This document shows, piece by piece, positions 23,211-30,872 of a stretch of DNA of 46,988 nucleotides (its first letter is position 1; each line of letters starts with the position of its first letter). The notes beneath the pieces were generated by a model, which had not been told where the DNA came from, ran no database searches, and was given only the letters and a program-made list of their open reading frames with translations. Source of the DNA: Olsenella uli (GTDB lineage: Bacteria > Actinomycetota > Coriobacteriia > Coriobacteriales > Atopobiaceae); the NCBI RefSeq assembly GCF_016900775.1, contig NZ_JACJKN010000020.1, positions 1-46,988 on the forward strand. The letters run 5' to 3'. Position numbers and translations under genes: made by a program.

Positions 23211-23576
23211 CTAGGCCTCCACCTCGCGCAGGAGGTCGGCGGGGTCGACGCCGTAGAGGCGGGCGACCTTCACGAGGTTGGTGGTGCTGGGCTCCGACGC
23301 GCCGGACTCCCACTTCGAGACGGCCTGGCGGCTCACGCCGATCTTCTCGGCGACGAACTCCTGCGTCATCTTGCAGCGCTCTCGGTGGGAGCGCAGCACC
23401 TCGGCGAGCGAGCGGCGCACCGCCACCGACTCCGGGTCCTTGCGCGGGCGGTCCTGCCGGACGAACCAGCGGATGGCGAGGACGCACACCACGGTGAAGA
23501 GGATCCAGGGGAGTGCCTGGAACAGGCAGAAGACGAGTACCATGACCATCTCGGTGGGCCCAAATCCTAGAATCAT
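23211..23576 (-). CDS. XRE-family regulator with an N-terminal membrane helix
   Basis: 121 residues. ATG at 23576 follows GGAGAGGAGCGGAA and is preferred to the longer frame. Residues 1-40 include one long hydrophobic segment (MVMVLVFCLFQALPWILFTV). After a charged linker comes a C-terminal HTH_3 domain (about residues 62-118): TQEFVAEKIGVSRQAVSKWE then PSTTNLVKVARLYGVDP. The usual order in such proteins is HTH first and TM last; here it is reversed. A membrane-tethered repressor is possible. It lies between ridA and yqeC and is a candidate local regulator. Confidence 0.82.
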   Translation of the reverse strand: MILGFGPTEMVMVLVFCLFQALPWILFTVVCVLAIRWFVRQDRPRKDPESVAVRRSLAEVLRSHRERCKMTQEFVAEKIGVSRQAVSKWESGASEPSTTNLVKVARLYGVDPADLLREVEA

Positions 23577-23836
23577 TTCCGCTCCTCTCCCCGTAACGTT
23601 GAGCCAAATGTAGCGCTGCCGCCCGGTTGCGGACAGCACCTATCGCGCAACGTGCGGTTGCGCTTCGGTTGCGGCGCGCCGAAGGGCGGGTGCTCCGAGT
23701 GGCAACGAGAAATAATCCGCATTTGACGACATGTCGATGGCTGCCGACTGCGATTCTGCTGCCTTCGATGAACCACGTGCGGATAAATAGCCTGGGCAAC
23801 GATAGGGACCGCCCTTCATCCCAGCTCGCCCGGGGC
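23577..23836 (-). promoter_or_regulatory. Upstream region of the XRE gene with two inverted repeats
   Basis: No gene. GCGCAAC-gtgcg-GTTGCGC at 23645-23663 is a perfect 7-bp inverted repeat, and ATCCGCA near 23717 pairs with TGCGGAT near 23779. These could be operator sites for the XRE product. The yqeC stop is at 23837. Confidence 0.4.
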
Positions 23837-24520
23837 TCAGCCACAAAGCTCCACAAGCCGCCCGGCGCGCAGGCTGCCCGCGACCGCGGGGACGTCAAGC
23901 CGCCGTGCGAGCTCGCGTGCGCGGGCGAGAAGTTCGTCGGTGTCCGCCTGGTTTACCAGCACGCGCGTGGCCAGGCCCTCGGCGGCGATCACGCACGCCA
24001 CGAGCTCGGGCGCGGCGACGTCGCCCGGTGCGCACCCGGCGAGCTCGCAGAACCGCTCGGGGCGGTGCGCCGCCTCGCGCACGGGCCGGCCGAAGCCGCT
24101 CGCCCCAACGACGAGAATCGTCTGCGAGGACCCCGCCGGCACCACCGGCTCCCACGGCGCGTGCGCCTTGAGAGGCAGCCCGCGCGAGCCGTCGGCCTCC
24201 ACGAGCACGTAGTCCGCGAGCTCCGCCAGCTCCGCGGGCCCCAGCGCTCCTGCCGCGAGCTTGTCGGCGGCGCGGTCCTTCTCGCCGCCCGGCGAGCCGA
24301 TGCAGACGACGCGCTCTCGCTCGAGCGTGGCCGCAACCGCGCCCGCGTCGCCCCCGTCGAGCGTCGTCACGCCCGCAAACGGCCGCACGTGCGTCGTGGT
24401 GGTGAGCACGACCGTGCCCGGCAGCTCACGGGCCAGCGCCGCCAGCAGCGACGTCTTGCCGCCGCTGCCTATCACCGACGTCACGCCGCGCTCCACGCGC
24501 AGCAGCCTGGCAAGTTCCAT
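23837..24520 (-). CDS. yqeC: Selenium-dependent hydroxylase accessory protein YqeC
   Basis: 227 residues; ATG 24520 is preceded by GAGGAGGT, an excellent ribosome site. YqeC proteins are found only with selenium-dependent molybdenum hydroxylases and are presumed ATP-dependent maturation factors. A P-loop-like VIGSGGKTSLL lies at residues 16-26, then TTTTHVRPF, VLVEADGSRGLPLKAHAPWE and the closing ARELARRLDVPAVAG. It is divergent from the yjiM-like gene and shares a 123-base control region with it. Confidence 0.92.
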   Translation of the reverse strand: MELARLLRVERGVTSVIGSGGKTSLLAALARELPGTVVLTTTTHVRPFAGVTTLDGGDAGAVAATLERERVVCIGSPGGEKDRAADKLAAGALGPAELAELADYVLVEADGSRGLPLKAHAPWEPVVPAGSSQTILVVGASGFGRPVREAAHRPERFCELAGCAPGDVAAPELVACVIAAEGLATRVLVNQADTDELLARARELARRLDVPAVAGSLRAGRLVELCG

Positions 24521-24591
24521 GGCGCACCTCCTCGAAGCAATCCTACCGCTCGGGGTCATTGGAGTTCCAAAACTACAACGAGAGATTACTC

Positions 24592-24612
24592 TTTGTTTGG
24601 TGACCAAACTCG
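24592..24612. promoter_or_regulatory. GTTTGG-TGA-CCAAAC operator in the yqeC/yjiM divergent region
   Basis: TTTGTTTGGTGACCAAACTC contains a perfect 6-bp inverted repeat around TGA, half-site centres 10 bases apart. The first 9 bases and the CCA-AC half match the element before dpaL at 14698-14718. A CCAAAC half site with GTTTGG 24 bases upstream also occurs before yqeB-xdhC (28900-28928). Probably bound by one regulator that controls both the purine and the Se/Mo genes. Confidence 0.55.
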
Positions 24613-24643
24613 CTGGATGGACCACGGACCGACAGGAGGACCC

Positions 24644-25810
24644 ATGACCGCCCCCACTGCAGCCCTCGAGCTCCCGCGCACCTTCGAGGAGTTCAACGAG
24701 CAGCGCCGCCAGAGCTTCCTCAAGGTCAAGGACTTCAAGCAGGCGGGCGGCCGCCTGGTGGGCTACCTCTGCAGCTATACGCCGCTCGAGGTGATTGACG
24801 CCGCGGGCGCCTCGGGCGTGGGGCTCTGCGGCACCTCCGACGAGGTCATCCCCGCTGCCGAGGAGGTCCTTCCGGCCAACCTCTGCCCGCTCGTCAAGTC
24901 GACCTATGGCTTCGCGTACTCGCAGAAGTGCCCGTTCACGCACTTCAGCGACCTCATCGTGGGCGAGACCACCTGCGACGGCAAGAAGAAGATGTACGAG
25001 CTGCTGGACGAGCTCAAGCCCACCTACGTGCTGCACCTGCCGCAGGGCCGCTCGCGCGAGCACGAGCGCGAGGGCTGGTACCGGGAGGTCGTTGGCCTCA
25101 AGGAGACGCTCGGGCGGCTCTACGGCATCCAGATTACCGACGACGCCCTGCGCGATGCCGCGCGCCTGCGCAACCGCCTGCGTCGAGCGATCCTGGCCCT
25201 CTACGACCTGCAGCAGAGCGTGCCGCCGGCGATGAGCGGCGTGGAGCTCATGAGCACGATGTTCGCGGGCACGTTCAACTTCGACGTGCGCGCGTACGTG
25301 GAGAGCCTCGAGCGCCTGTGCGCGCAGCGTCGGGCGGAGGCCGAGGCGGGCGGCAGCCCCATCAGCGTGGGGGCCAAGCGCATCCTCATCACCGGCTGTC
25401 CCGTGGGCGGCGTCATCAACAAGGTGGGCGCCACGATAGAGAAGAACGGCGGCGTGGTGGTCTGCGAGGACGACTGCTCCGGGGAGCGAACCAACCGCTT
25501 CATGGTGGACGAGGATGCGCCGGACATCCTGCGCGCGATCGCCGAGCGCTACCTCAAGATCAACTGCTCGGTCATGACCCCCAATGAGGGCCGCTTCGTC
25601 GCCACGCGCGAGATGATCGAGAAGTACCGCGTGGACGGAGTCATCGAGTGCGTGCTCACGGCCTGCCACACCTTCAACGTGGAGGCGGCGCGGATGGAGC
25701 GCGCCGTGGAGGCGGCCTGCGTGCCGTACATGAAGATCGAGACCGACTACTCCTCCGGCGACCTCGGCCAGCTCGGGACGCGCATCGCCGCCTTCATTGA
25801 GACGCTCTAG
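24644..25810 (+). CDS. yjiM: Double-cubane-cluster anaerobic reductase, YjiM-like (2-hydroxyacyl-CoA dehydratase family)
   Basis: 388 residues from ATG 24644 after ACAGGAGGA. Characteristic segments are ANLCPLVKSTYGFAYSQKCP, then FSDLIVGETTCDGKKKMYEL, ITGCPVGG, VCEDDCSGER and the C-terminal ACHTFNVEA, IETDYSSGDLGQLGTRI. The Cys residues in these segments fit the ligands of the [Fe8S9]-type double-cubane cluster of this subfamily. These enzymes use ATP-driven electrons from an activase to reduce small or hard substrates; the physiological substrate is unknown. The activase follows 6 bases downstream. Its placement inside the selenium/molybdenum set is notable. Confidence 0.88.
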   Translation: MTAPTAALELPRTFEEFNEQRRQSFLKVKDFKQAGGRLVGYLCSYTPLEVIDAAGASGVGLCGTSDEVIPAAEEVLPANLCPLVKSTYGFAYSQKCPFTHFSDLIVGETTCDGKKKMYELLDELKPTYVLHLPQGRSREHEREGWYREVVGLKETLGRLYGIQITDDALRDAARLRNRLRRAILALYDLQQSVPPAMSGVELMSTMFAGTFNFDVRAYVESLERLCAQRRAEAEAGGSPISVGAKRILITGCPVGGVINKVGATIEKNGGVVVCEDDCSGERTNRFMVDEDAPDILRAIAERYLKINCSVMTPNEGRFVATREMIEKYRVDGVIECVLTACHTFNVEAARMERAVEAACVPYMKIETDYSSGDLGQLGTRIAAFIETL

Positions 25811-25816
25811 GGGGTC

Positions 25817-26614
25817 GTGGTGGTGTGCGAGAAGGACGCGCCGCCCGGGCGCATGGGCATAGGCGTCGACATCGGCTCCACGGCAACGAAGGTCGCCGTG
25901 GTCGATGCCGCCGGCGAACTCGTGCGCACCGAGCTCATGCCCACGGGCTTCTCCAGCGTGGACGCCGCCGAGCGCGCCCGCGAGGCGTGGAAAGGGGACA
26001 GTCACTTTTGCACGCTCGGCGCGCGCGTGGTGGCGACGGGCTACGGGCGCGTGGCGGTGCCGTATGCGGACAAGGTCGTGACCGAGATCACGTGTCACGG
26101 GCGCGGCGCCGCGCGCCTCTTTGGGCCTGACGGCACCGTGATTGACGTGGGAGGACAGGACACCAAGGTCATCCGTCTGCGCGGCGGCCGCGTGTTCAAG
26201 TTCGTGATGAACGAGAAGTGCGCGGCGGGCACGGGTCGCTTCTTGGAGGTTATGGCGGACCGGCTGGGCGTGAGGCACGACGAGCTGTCTGCGCTGGCGC
26301 GCGACGGCGAGCCGACGCAGATCTCAAGCATGTGCACCGTGTTCGCGGAAAGCGAGGTCATCAGTCTCGTGGGCCGCGGCGAGCCGCGCGAGAACATCGC
26401 GCGCGGCGTGATCGAGAGCGTGGTGGGACGCGTGGCCGCGCTCGTGGGCTCCGCGGGAGGCGCGGGGCCGTACTATCTTACGGGCGGGCTCTGCGACAAC
26501 GACTACGTGGTGGGGCTGTTGGGAGAGCGGATCGGCGCTCCCGTGACAACGTGCCCGGAGGCGCGCTACGCCGGCGCCCTCGGCGCGGCGCTCATGGCGC
26601 TGGAGCTGGAGTAG
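25817..26614 (+). CDS. yjiL: Dehydratase/reductase activase, YjiL-like (BadF/HgdC ATPase)
   Basis: 265 residues from GTG 25817 (GTG 25820 also possible). An ASKHA-fold ATPase that injects electrons into its partner reductase. Seen are the phosphate-1 loop GVDIGSTATKVAVV, VVATGYGRVAVPYADK, VIDVGGQDTKVI, and the two cysteines that hold one [4Fe-4S] across the dimer: NEKCAAGTGRFLE (C135) and SSMCTVFAESEV (C173). Residues 57-66 (W-K-G-D-S-H-F-C-T) are encoded by a REP-like repeat and replace a helix that in relatives leads into the VVATGYG segment. The frame is intact, so the protein may still fold. Confidence 0.88.
   Translation: MVVCEKDAPPGRMGIGVDIGSTATKVAVVDAAGELVRTELMPTGFSSVDAAERAREAWKGDSHFCTLGARVVATGYGRVAVPYADKVVTEITCHGRGAARLFGPDGTVIDVGGQDTKVIRLRGGRVFKFVMNEKCAAGTGRFLEVMADRLGVRHDELSALARDGEPTQISSMCTVFAESEVISLVGRGEPRENIARGVIESVVGRVAALVGSAGGAGPYYLTGGLCDNDYVVGLLGERIGAPVTTCPEARYAGALGAALMALELE
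25987..26014. repeat. REP-like element inside the activase gene
   Basis: GTGGAAAGGGGACAGTCACT and the following TTTGCAC match the intergenic repeat at 17492 and 19849, with differences only in the first half (GTGGAAAGGGG against GTGCAAAAGGG). It reads through in frame and adds about nine residues. Confidence 0.8.
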
Positions 26615-26688
26615 GCTGTATGAGGCGCAGGCCGAGGTCCTTCTCGTCCGCGCTTGACGGGCCCCGGGAGGGGCCGAGAGGAGAGAAC

Positions 26689-27339
26689 ATGGCAGAGACG
26701 ACCCTCACGATCGACGCGCGGGGCGAGGCGTGCCCCATCCCCGTGGTGCGGACCCTCAAGGCGCTCGCGGTGCTGGCGGGCCCGGGCAGCGTGGAGACGC
26801 TCGTGGACAACGAGATCGCGGTGCAGAACCTCACGCGCATGGGCGAGGGCAAGGGCTGCGCGGTGGCGAGCGAGCGCCTGGGCGAGAAGGAGTGGCGCGT
26901 CACCGTGTCCACGTCCGTCGCGCTGGGTGTGAGCGACGCGGAGGCCGAGTCGGCGACGTGCGAGGTGCCGGCGCCGGGCGCGCCGTCCGCGGCGGCCTCT
27001 CCGCGCCGCGTGGTCGTGGCGATCACCTCCGAGTGCATGGGCACCGGGGACGACGTGCTGGGAAAGAAGCTCATGGGGAGCTTCGTCTACTCGCTCACGC
27101 AGCTCGACGAGCTGCCCGCGACCGTGCTGCTCTACAACGGCGGCGCGCACCTCAGCTGCGAGGGCTCGGCGGCGCTCGAGGACCTGCGGGGCCTTGCGGC
27201 CTCCGGCGTGGAGGTGCTCACCTGCGGCACCTGCCTCGACCACTACGGCATCGCGGACACGCTCGCCGTGGGTGAGGTCACCAACATGTACGTGATCGCG
27301 CAGCGGCTCACGCAGGCGAGCCTCGTGGTGCGGCCGTAG
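26689..27339 (+). CDS. yedF: Sulfurtransferase-like selenium metabolism protein YedF
   Basis: 216 residues from ATG 26689 with GAGAGGAGAG upstream. The N-terminal TusA-like domain has the catalytic-type Cys in DARGEACPIPVVRTLKAL (C15). A Pro/Ala-rich linker (residues 92-105) leads to a DsrE-like C-terminal domain with VVVAITSECMGTGDD and LTCGTCLDHYG. This fused form is a marker of selenium-dependent molybdenum hydroxylase clusters and may carry selenium as a persulfide-like selenide. The gap before it contains one copy of the dispersed 9-mer (26637). Confidence 0.93.
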   Translation: MAETTLTIDARGEACPIPVVRTLKALAVLAGPGSVETLVDNEIAVQNLTRMGEGKGCAVASERLGEKEWRVTVSTSVALGVSDAEAESATCEVPAPGAPSAAASPRRVVVAITSECMGTGDDVLGKKLMGSFVYSLTQLDELPATVLLYNGGAHLSCEGSAALEDLRGLAASGVEVLTCGTCLDHYGIADTLAVGEVTNMYVIAQRLTQASLVVRP

Positions 27340-27348
27340 GGGCCGGCG

Positions 27349-27600
27349 GTGGCGCGCGTGCGCGAGCCGTCCCTGGTGGTGACGTTTCCCACCACGGCGG
27401 CGGCGCTGTCATGCGAGGAGTGCTGCCAGCGGGGCGGCCTCGGCGGGCGGATGATTCCGGTGCCGGGGCAGATCTCGGCCGGGTGCGGCCTGGCGTGGAA
27501 GACCGCACCCGAGGCCCGTGACGAGCTGGCCGCGGCGCTGGCCGCCGACGGTGTGCCCGTGGAGGCGATGACGGTAATCGAGCTGCTTGAGTTCCGATGA
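27349..27600 (+). CDS. DUF3343 protein
   Basis: 83 residues from GTG 27349, 9 bases after yedF. The sequence begins with L-V-V-T-F-P-T-T-A-A-A-L, continues GGLGGRMIPVPGQISAGCG and ends with VEAMTVIELLEF, which matches DUF3343 (putative Se/S carrier-like proteins). It has Cys pairs in CEECC and one in the SAGCG motif, suited to carrying S or Se. It occurs next to yedF and a class V aminotransferase in other selenium loci. Ribosome site is weak, so coupling to yedF is likely. Confidence 0.85.
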   Translation: MARVREPSLVVTFPTTAAALSCEECCQRGGLGGRMIPVPGQISAGCGLAWKTAPEARDELAAALAADGVPVEAMTVIELLEFR

Positions 27601-27602
27601 GC

Positions 27603-27653
27603 AAAAGGGGACTGTCCCCTTTTAGGCAAGTGCAAAAGGGGACTGTCCCCTTT
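27603..27653. repeat. Two AAAAGGGGACTGTCCCCTTT palindromes in tandem
   Basis: Perfect palindromes lie at 27603-27623 and 27634-27653, separated by TAGGCAAGTGC. Same family as 32752 and 40373. Confidence 0.9.
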
Positions 27654-27682
27654 GACTCATGGGCGAGAAGGACGTGGGGCCG

Positions 27683-28828
27683 ATGATCTACCTGGACAAC
27701 GCCGCGACGACGATACGCAAGCCGCGGGAGGTCGCAGACGCCGTCGTGGCCGCGATGGGCTCGCTCGGCAACGCCGGCCGCGGGGCGTCCGCGGGCGCGC
27801 TCGACGCCGGTCGCGCGGTGCTGCGCTGCCGCGAGGCCATGGCGGCGCTCCTGGGCTGCCCGCGCGCGGACCACGTGTGCTTCTCGGCCAACTCGACGGC
27901 GGCGCTGAACGCCGCGATTTCGGGCCTGGTGGGGCCGGGCGACCGCGTGGTCACGACGGTGCTGGAGCACAACTCCGTGCTGCGCCCGCTCGCGCGGCTG
28001 GCGGACGAGCGGGGCGTCGAGGTGGCGTATGCCGGCTGCGACGAGCACGGGCTTCTCGACCTGGCTGACCTTGAGCGGCTGGTCGCGCCGGGCACGCGCC
28101 TCGTGGCGGTGACGCACGCGTCCAACGTGACGGGCAACCTCGTGGACGTGGCCCGCGTGGCGAAGATCGCGCACGCGGTGGGGGCGCTCTGCCTGGTGGA
28201 CGCGTCGCAGACGGCGGGTGCGGTGCCGCTGGACATGGCCGCCATGGGCATCGACGTGGTGTGCTTTACCGGGCACAAGGGCCTCATGGGTCCGCAGGGC
28301 ACGGGCGGCATGGCGGTGGCGGAGGGCGTGGACGTGCGGCCGTGGGCCGAGGGCGGCTCCGGCGTGCGCTCCTTCGAGCGACGGCACCCGCTCGAGTGGC
28401 CCACGCGGATGGAGGCGGGGACGCTCAACGCGCACGGGCTGGCCGGCCTTGCGGCGGGCGTCGCGTTCATCCAGGGGAACGGCGGGCCCGCGGCGGTGGG
28501 CGCGCGCGAGCACGGGCTGGCGCGGCGGCTCTACGAGGGCGTGGCCGGCGTGCCGGGCGTCGTTGTGTACGGCGGCTGGCCTGTGGCGCCGGAGCGCTGC
28601 GGCTCGATCGTGGCGCTCAACGTGGAGGGGCTGGACTCGGCGGAGACGGCCGACGCGCTGGCCTCGGGCTGGGGGATAGCGTGCCGCGCAGGCGCCCACT
28701 GCGCGCCGCTCATGCATCGCGCCCTGGGGACCGAGCGGCAGGGCATCGTGCGCCTGAGCTGCGGCTGGTTCACCACGAAGGACGAGGTGGACGCCGCCGT
28801 CTCCGCATTGCGAGAGCTCTCTGCATAA
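27683..28828 (+). CDS. Class V aminotransferase, cysteine desulfurase/selenocysteine lyase-like
   Basis: 381 residues from ATG 27683; an in-frame ATG at 27659 would add eight residues encoded by a GAGAAGGAC word. A PLP enzyme of the SufS/CsdA type. The start MIYLDNAATTIRKP, the PLP lysine in CFTGHKGLMGPQG (K199) and the active-site Cys region GIACRAGAHCAPLMH are clear. In Se/Mo clusters this paralogue is thought to mobilise selenium or sulfur for hydroxylase maturation, with YedF and DUF3343 as likely acceptors. Preference for Se over S cannot be read from sequence. Confidence 0.9.
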   Translation: MIYLDNAATTIRKPREVADAVVAAMGSLGNAGRGASAGALDAGRAVLRCREAMAALLGCPRADHVCFSANSTAALNAAISGLVGPGDRVVTTVLEHNSVLRPLARLADERGVEVAYAGCDEHGLLDLADLERLVAPGTRLVAVTHASNVTGNLVDVARVAKIAHAVGALCLVDASQTAGAVPLDMAAMGIDVVCFTGHKGLMGPQGTGGMAVAEGVDVRPWAEGGSGVRSFERRHPLEWPTRMEAGTLNAHGLAGLAAGVAFIQGNGGPAAVGAREHGLARRLYEGVAGVPGVVVYGGWPVAPERCGSIVALNVEGLDSAETADALASGWGIACRAGAHCAPLMHRALGTERQGIVRLSCGWFTTKDEVDAAVSALRELSA

Positions 28829-28872
28829 TGGGGACGGGTTAAAAAGAGCAGCACGCTTTAACCCATTCCCAT
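28828..28872. terminator. Inverted repeat after the class V aminotransferase gene
   Basis: ATGGGGACGGGTTAAA at 28828-28843 pairs with 28857-28872 with two mismatches. The first base is the last base of the stop codon. A promoter for yqeB-xdhC should lie in the remaining 150 bases, which include GTTTGG at 28900 and CCAAAC at 28923. Confidence 0.65.
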
Positions 28873-29021
28873 TTTGCCGTCCGGCAGGGATACGGTGCCG
28901 TTTGGCCGGGTGTCGTGACTGACCAAACTATTTGTGAGCTAGACTAACTAGTTGGAATCGGATGGCCGTAGCCATCGTTATGCTTTTAAAAAAATAACGC
29001 TGACGAGGAGGTTGGCGATTC

Positions 29022-30872
29022 ATGTTGGTCGTGATTCGCGGGGCGGGGGATATCGCGTCGGGCATTGCGCTGCGCCTCTTCCGCGCGGGCATGCAAGTCG
29101 TGATGTGCGACCTCGCGGTGTCCACGTCCATCCGGCGCACCGTGTGCTTCTCAGAGGCCATCCGCCTGGGCGAGACGCGCGTGGAGGGCGTGCGCGGCGT
29201 GCTGTGCGCGGACGCTGCCGCGGCGCGCGCGGCCGTGGCGGCCGGAGACGTGGCCGTGCTCGTGGACCCCGAGGCCGCGTGCGTCCGCGACCTCGCGCCC
29301 GACGCGCTGGTGGACGCCATTCTCGCCAAGCGCAACCTCGGCACCACGCGCGACCTGGCGCCCGTCGTCATTGGCGTGGGCCCCGGCTTCACCGCGCGCG
29401 AGGATTGCGACGCCGCGGTGGAGACCATGCGCGGCCACTACCTGGGGCGCGTCTACTACGAGGGCTCGCCGATCCCCAACACGGCGGTGCCCGGGCTCAT
29501 CGGCGGCTACGCGGGCGAGCGTGTGATGCGGGCTCCCGCGGACGGCACCTTCGAGCCCCGCGTGGAGATCGGTGCCGAGGTGGCGGCCGGCGACGTCTGC
29601 GCGACGGTGGCCGGCGAGCCCATGCGCGCGACGATCGACGGCGTGGTGCGGGGGCTCCTGCAGGCGGGCGTGCCCGTGCACGAGGGCATGAAGTGCGGCG
29701 ACGTGGACCCGCGCTGCCGCCCGGAGTACATCCGCACGGCGTCGGACAAGGCGCTGGCCGTGGGCGGGGGCGTGCTCGAGGCGATTCTCGCGCTCTCGGG
29801 CGCAGCGGGCGATAAGAACGCGTCGGGTGAGAAGAACGCGTCGGGTGAGAAGAACGTGCCGACCGAGAAGAACGCTCGCCCCGTCAACGGCTCGCTCTCC
29901 GACGAGGGCTTCGTCTCCGCGCTCGCGGCGGAGCTTGCGGCCGGGCGGCGCGTGGGGCTGGCGAGCCTGCTCGCCACGAGCGGCTCGATGCCGCGCCACG
30001 AGGGCGCGCGCCTGGCCGTCCTCGCAAGCGGCGCGCTCATCGGGACCGTCGGCGGCGGCGCCATCGAGCAGCTCGCCATCGGGCGCGCCCGTGCGGCGCA
30101 GACGGGCGGCGCGCCGAGCCTCGAGTGGTACCACACCGGCGACGCCATGGCCTGCGGCGGCGACGCGCTGCTCGCCGTGCGTGCGCTCACGGCCGATGAC
30201 CTGCCCGTTCTTCTCGCCGTGCGTGACGCGCTCCTGCGCGACGAGCCCGCCTGCGTGACGGAGCGCTGGGCGGACGCCGCCGCGCCCACGATCGAGGCCG
30301 GCCCCGCCGCGCGTCTCTCCGCCCCGACCTGGGATGACGAGCGCGCCACCTACCGCGAGCCCGTCGTCGCCCCGAGCCGCCTGCACGTCTTCGGCGCTGG
30401 GCACGTGGGCGCCGCGCTCGTGGGGCTGGCGGCGCAGGCGGGCTTTGAGGTCCACGTCTACGATGACCGCCCGGAGCTCGCCACGCGCGAGAACCTGCCG
30501 CACGCAACCACCGTGACCTGCGGCGCGTTCGGCGACCTGGCCAGGGACGCCGCCATCGGGCCGCGCGACTCGGTCGTGGCGCTCACGCACGGGCACGCCC
30601 ACGACGAGGCGGTTCTTCTCGCCGTGCTCTCGCGCGAGCCCCAGCCCGCCTTCGTGGGCTGCATCGGCAGCGCCCGCAAGGCCACCCTCGCGCGCGAGCA
30701 TCTCGCCGCCGCCGGCCTGCCGGCCGAGCGCGTCGAGGCCGTGGCCATGCCCATAGGCCTTGCCATCGGCGCCGTCACGCCCGCCGAGATCGCGCTCGCC
30801 ATCGTGGCGCAGCTCGTCCGGCGCCGCGCCGAGCGTCGCGGCGAGGGCCCGGGGAAGGGCGAGCGCGCATGA
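29022..30872 (+). CDS. YqeB (EF2563-type) fused to XdhC, Se/Mo hydroxylase maturation
   Basis: 616 residues; GAGGAGG precedes ATG 29022. Residues 1-265 are YqeB: VVIRGAGDIASGIALRLF, KRNLGTTRDLAPVVIGVGPG, MRGHYLGRVYYEG. Residues 291-605 are XdhC: LLATSGSMPRHEGARLAV, TVGGGAIEQLA, then a Rossmann domain LHVFGAGHVGAALVGLA with GCIGSARKATL. XdhC proteins insert the sulfurated (here probably selenated) cofactor. The joining linker, residues 266-290, is GDKNAS, GEKNAS, GEKNVP, TEKNAR, four near repeats encoded by copies of the dispersed 9-mer. The two domains are usually separate genes. Confidence 0.92.
   Translation: MLVVIRGAGDIASGIALRLFRAGMQVVMCDLAVSTSIRRTVCFSEAIRLGETRVEGVRGVLCADAAAARAAVAAGDVAVLVDPEAACVRDLAPDALVDAILAKRNLGTTRDLAPVVIGVGPGFTAREDCDAAVETMRGHYLGRVYYEGSPIPNTAVPGLIGGYAGERVMRAPADGTFEPRVEIGAEVAAGDVCATVAGEPMRATIDGVVRGLLQAGVPVHEGMKCGDVDPRCRPEYIRTASDKALAVGGGVLEAILALSGAAGDKNASGEKNASGEKNVPTEKNARPVNGSLSDEGFVSALAAELAAGRRVGLASLLATSGSMPRHEGARLAVLASGALIGTVGGGAIEQLAIGRARAAQTGGAPSLEWYHTGDAMACGGDALLAVRALTADDLPVLLAVRDALLRDEPACVTERWADAAAPTIEAGPAARLSAPTWDDERATYREPVVAPSRLHVFGAGHVGAALVGLAAQAGFEVHVYDDRPELATRENLPHATTVTCGAFGDLARDAAIGPRDSVVALTHGHAHDEAVLLAVLSREPQPAFVGCIGSARKATLAREHLAAAGLPAERVEAVAMPIGLAIGAVTPAEIALAIVAQLVRRRAERRGEGPGKGERA
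29829..29873 (+). repeat. Three GAGAAGAAC words at 18-base spacing in the YqeB-XdhC linker
   Basis: GAGAAGAAC begins at 29829, 29847 and 29865, with a GATAAGAAC variant at 29811. The 18-base unit (GGTGAGAAGAACGCGTCG) is a short coding tandem repeat. Confidence 0.85.

Noticed and set aside
23627-24643. Long upstream extension of the YjiM-like gene
   Set aside because: It would overlap the whole yqeC gene on the other strand. ATG 24644 has a strong ribosome site and matches the normal family start.
26584-27600. Selenocysteine (in-frame TGA) genes near yedF
   Set aside because: All recognised proteins here end at normal stops in the expected place and none has a TGA within a conserved motif. 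No SelD or SECIS-like candidate was seen.
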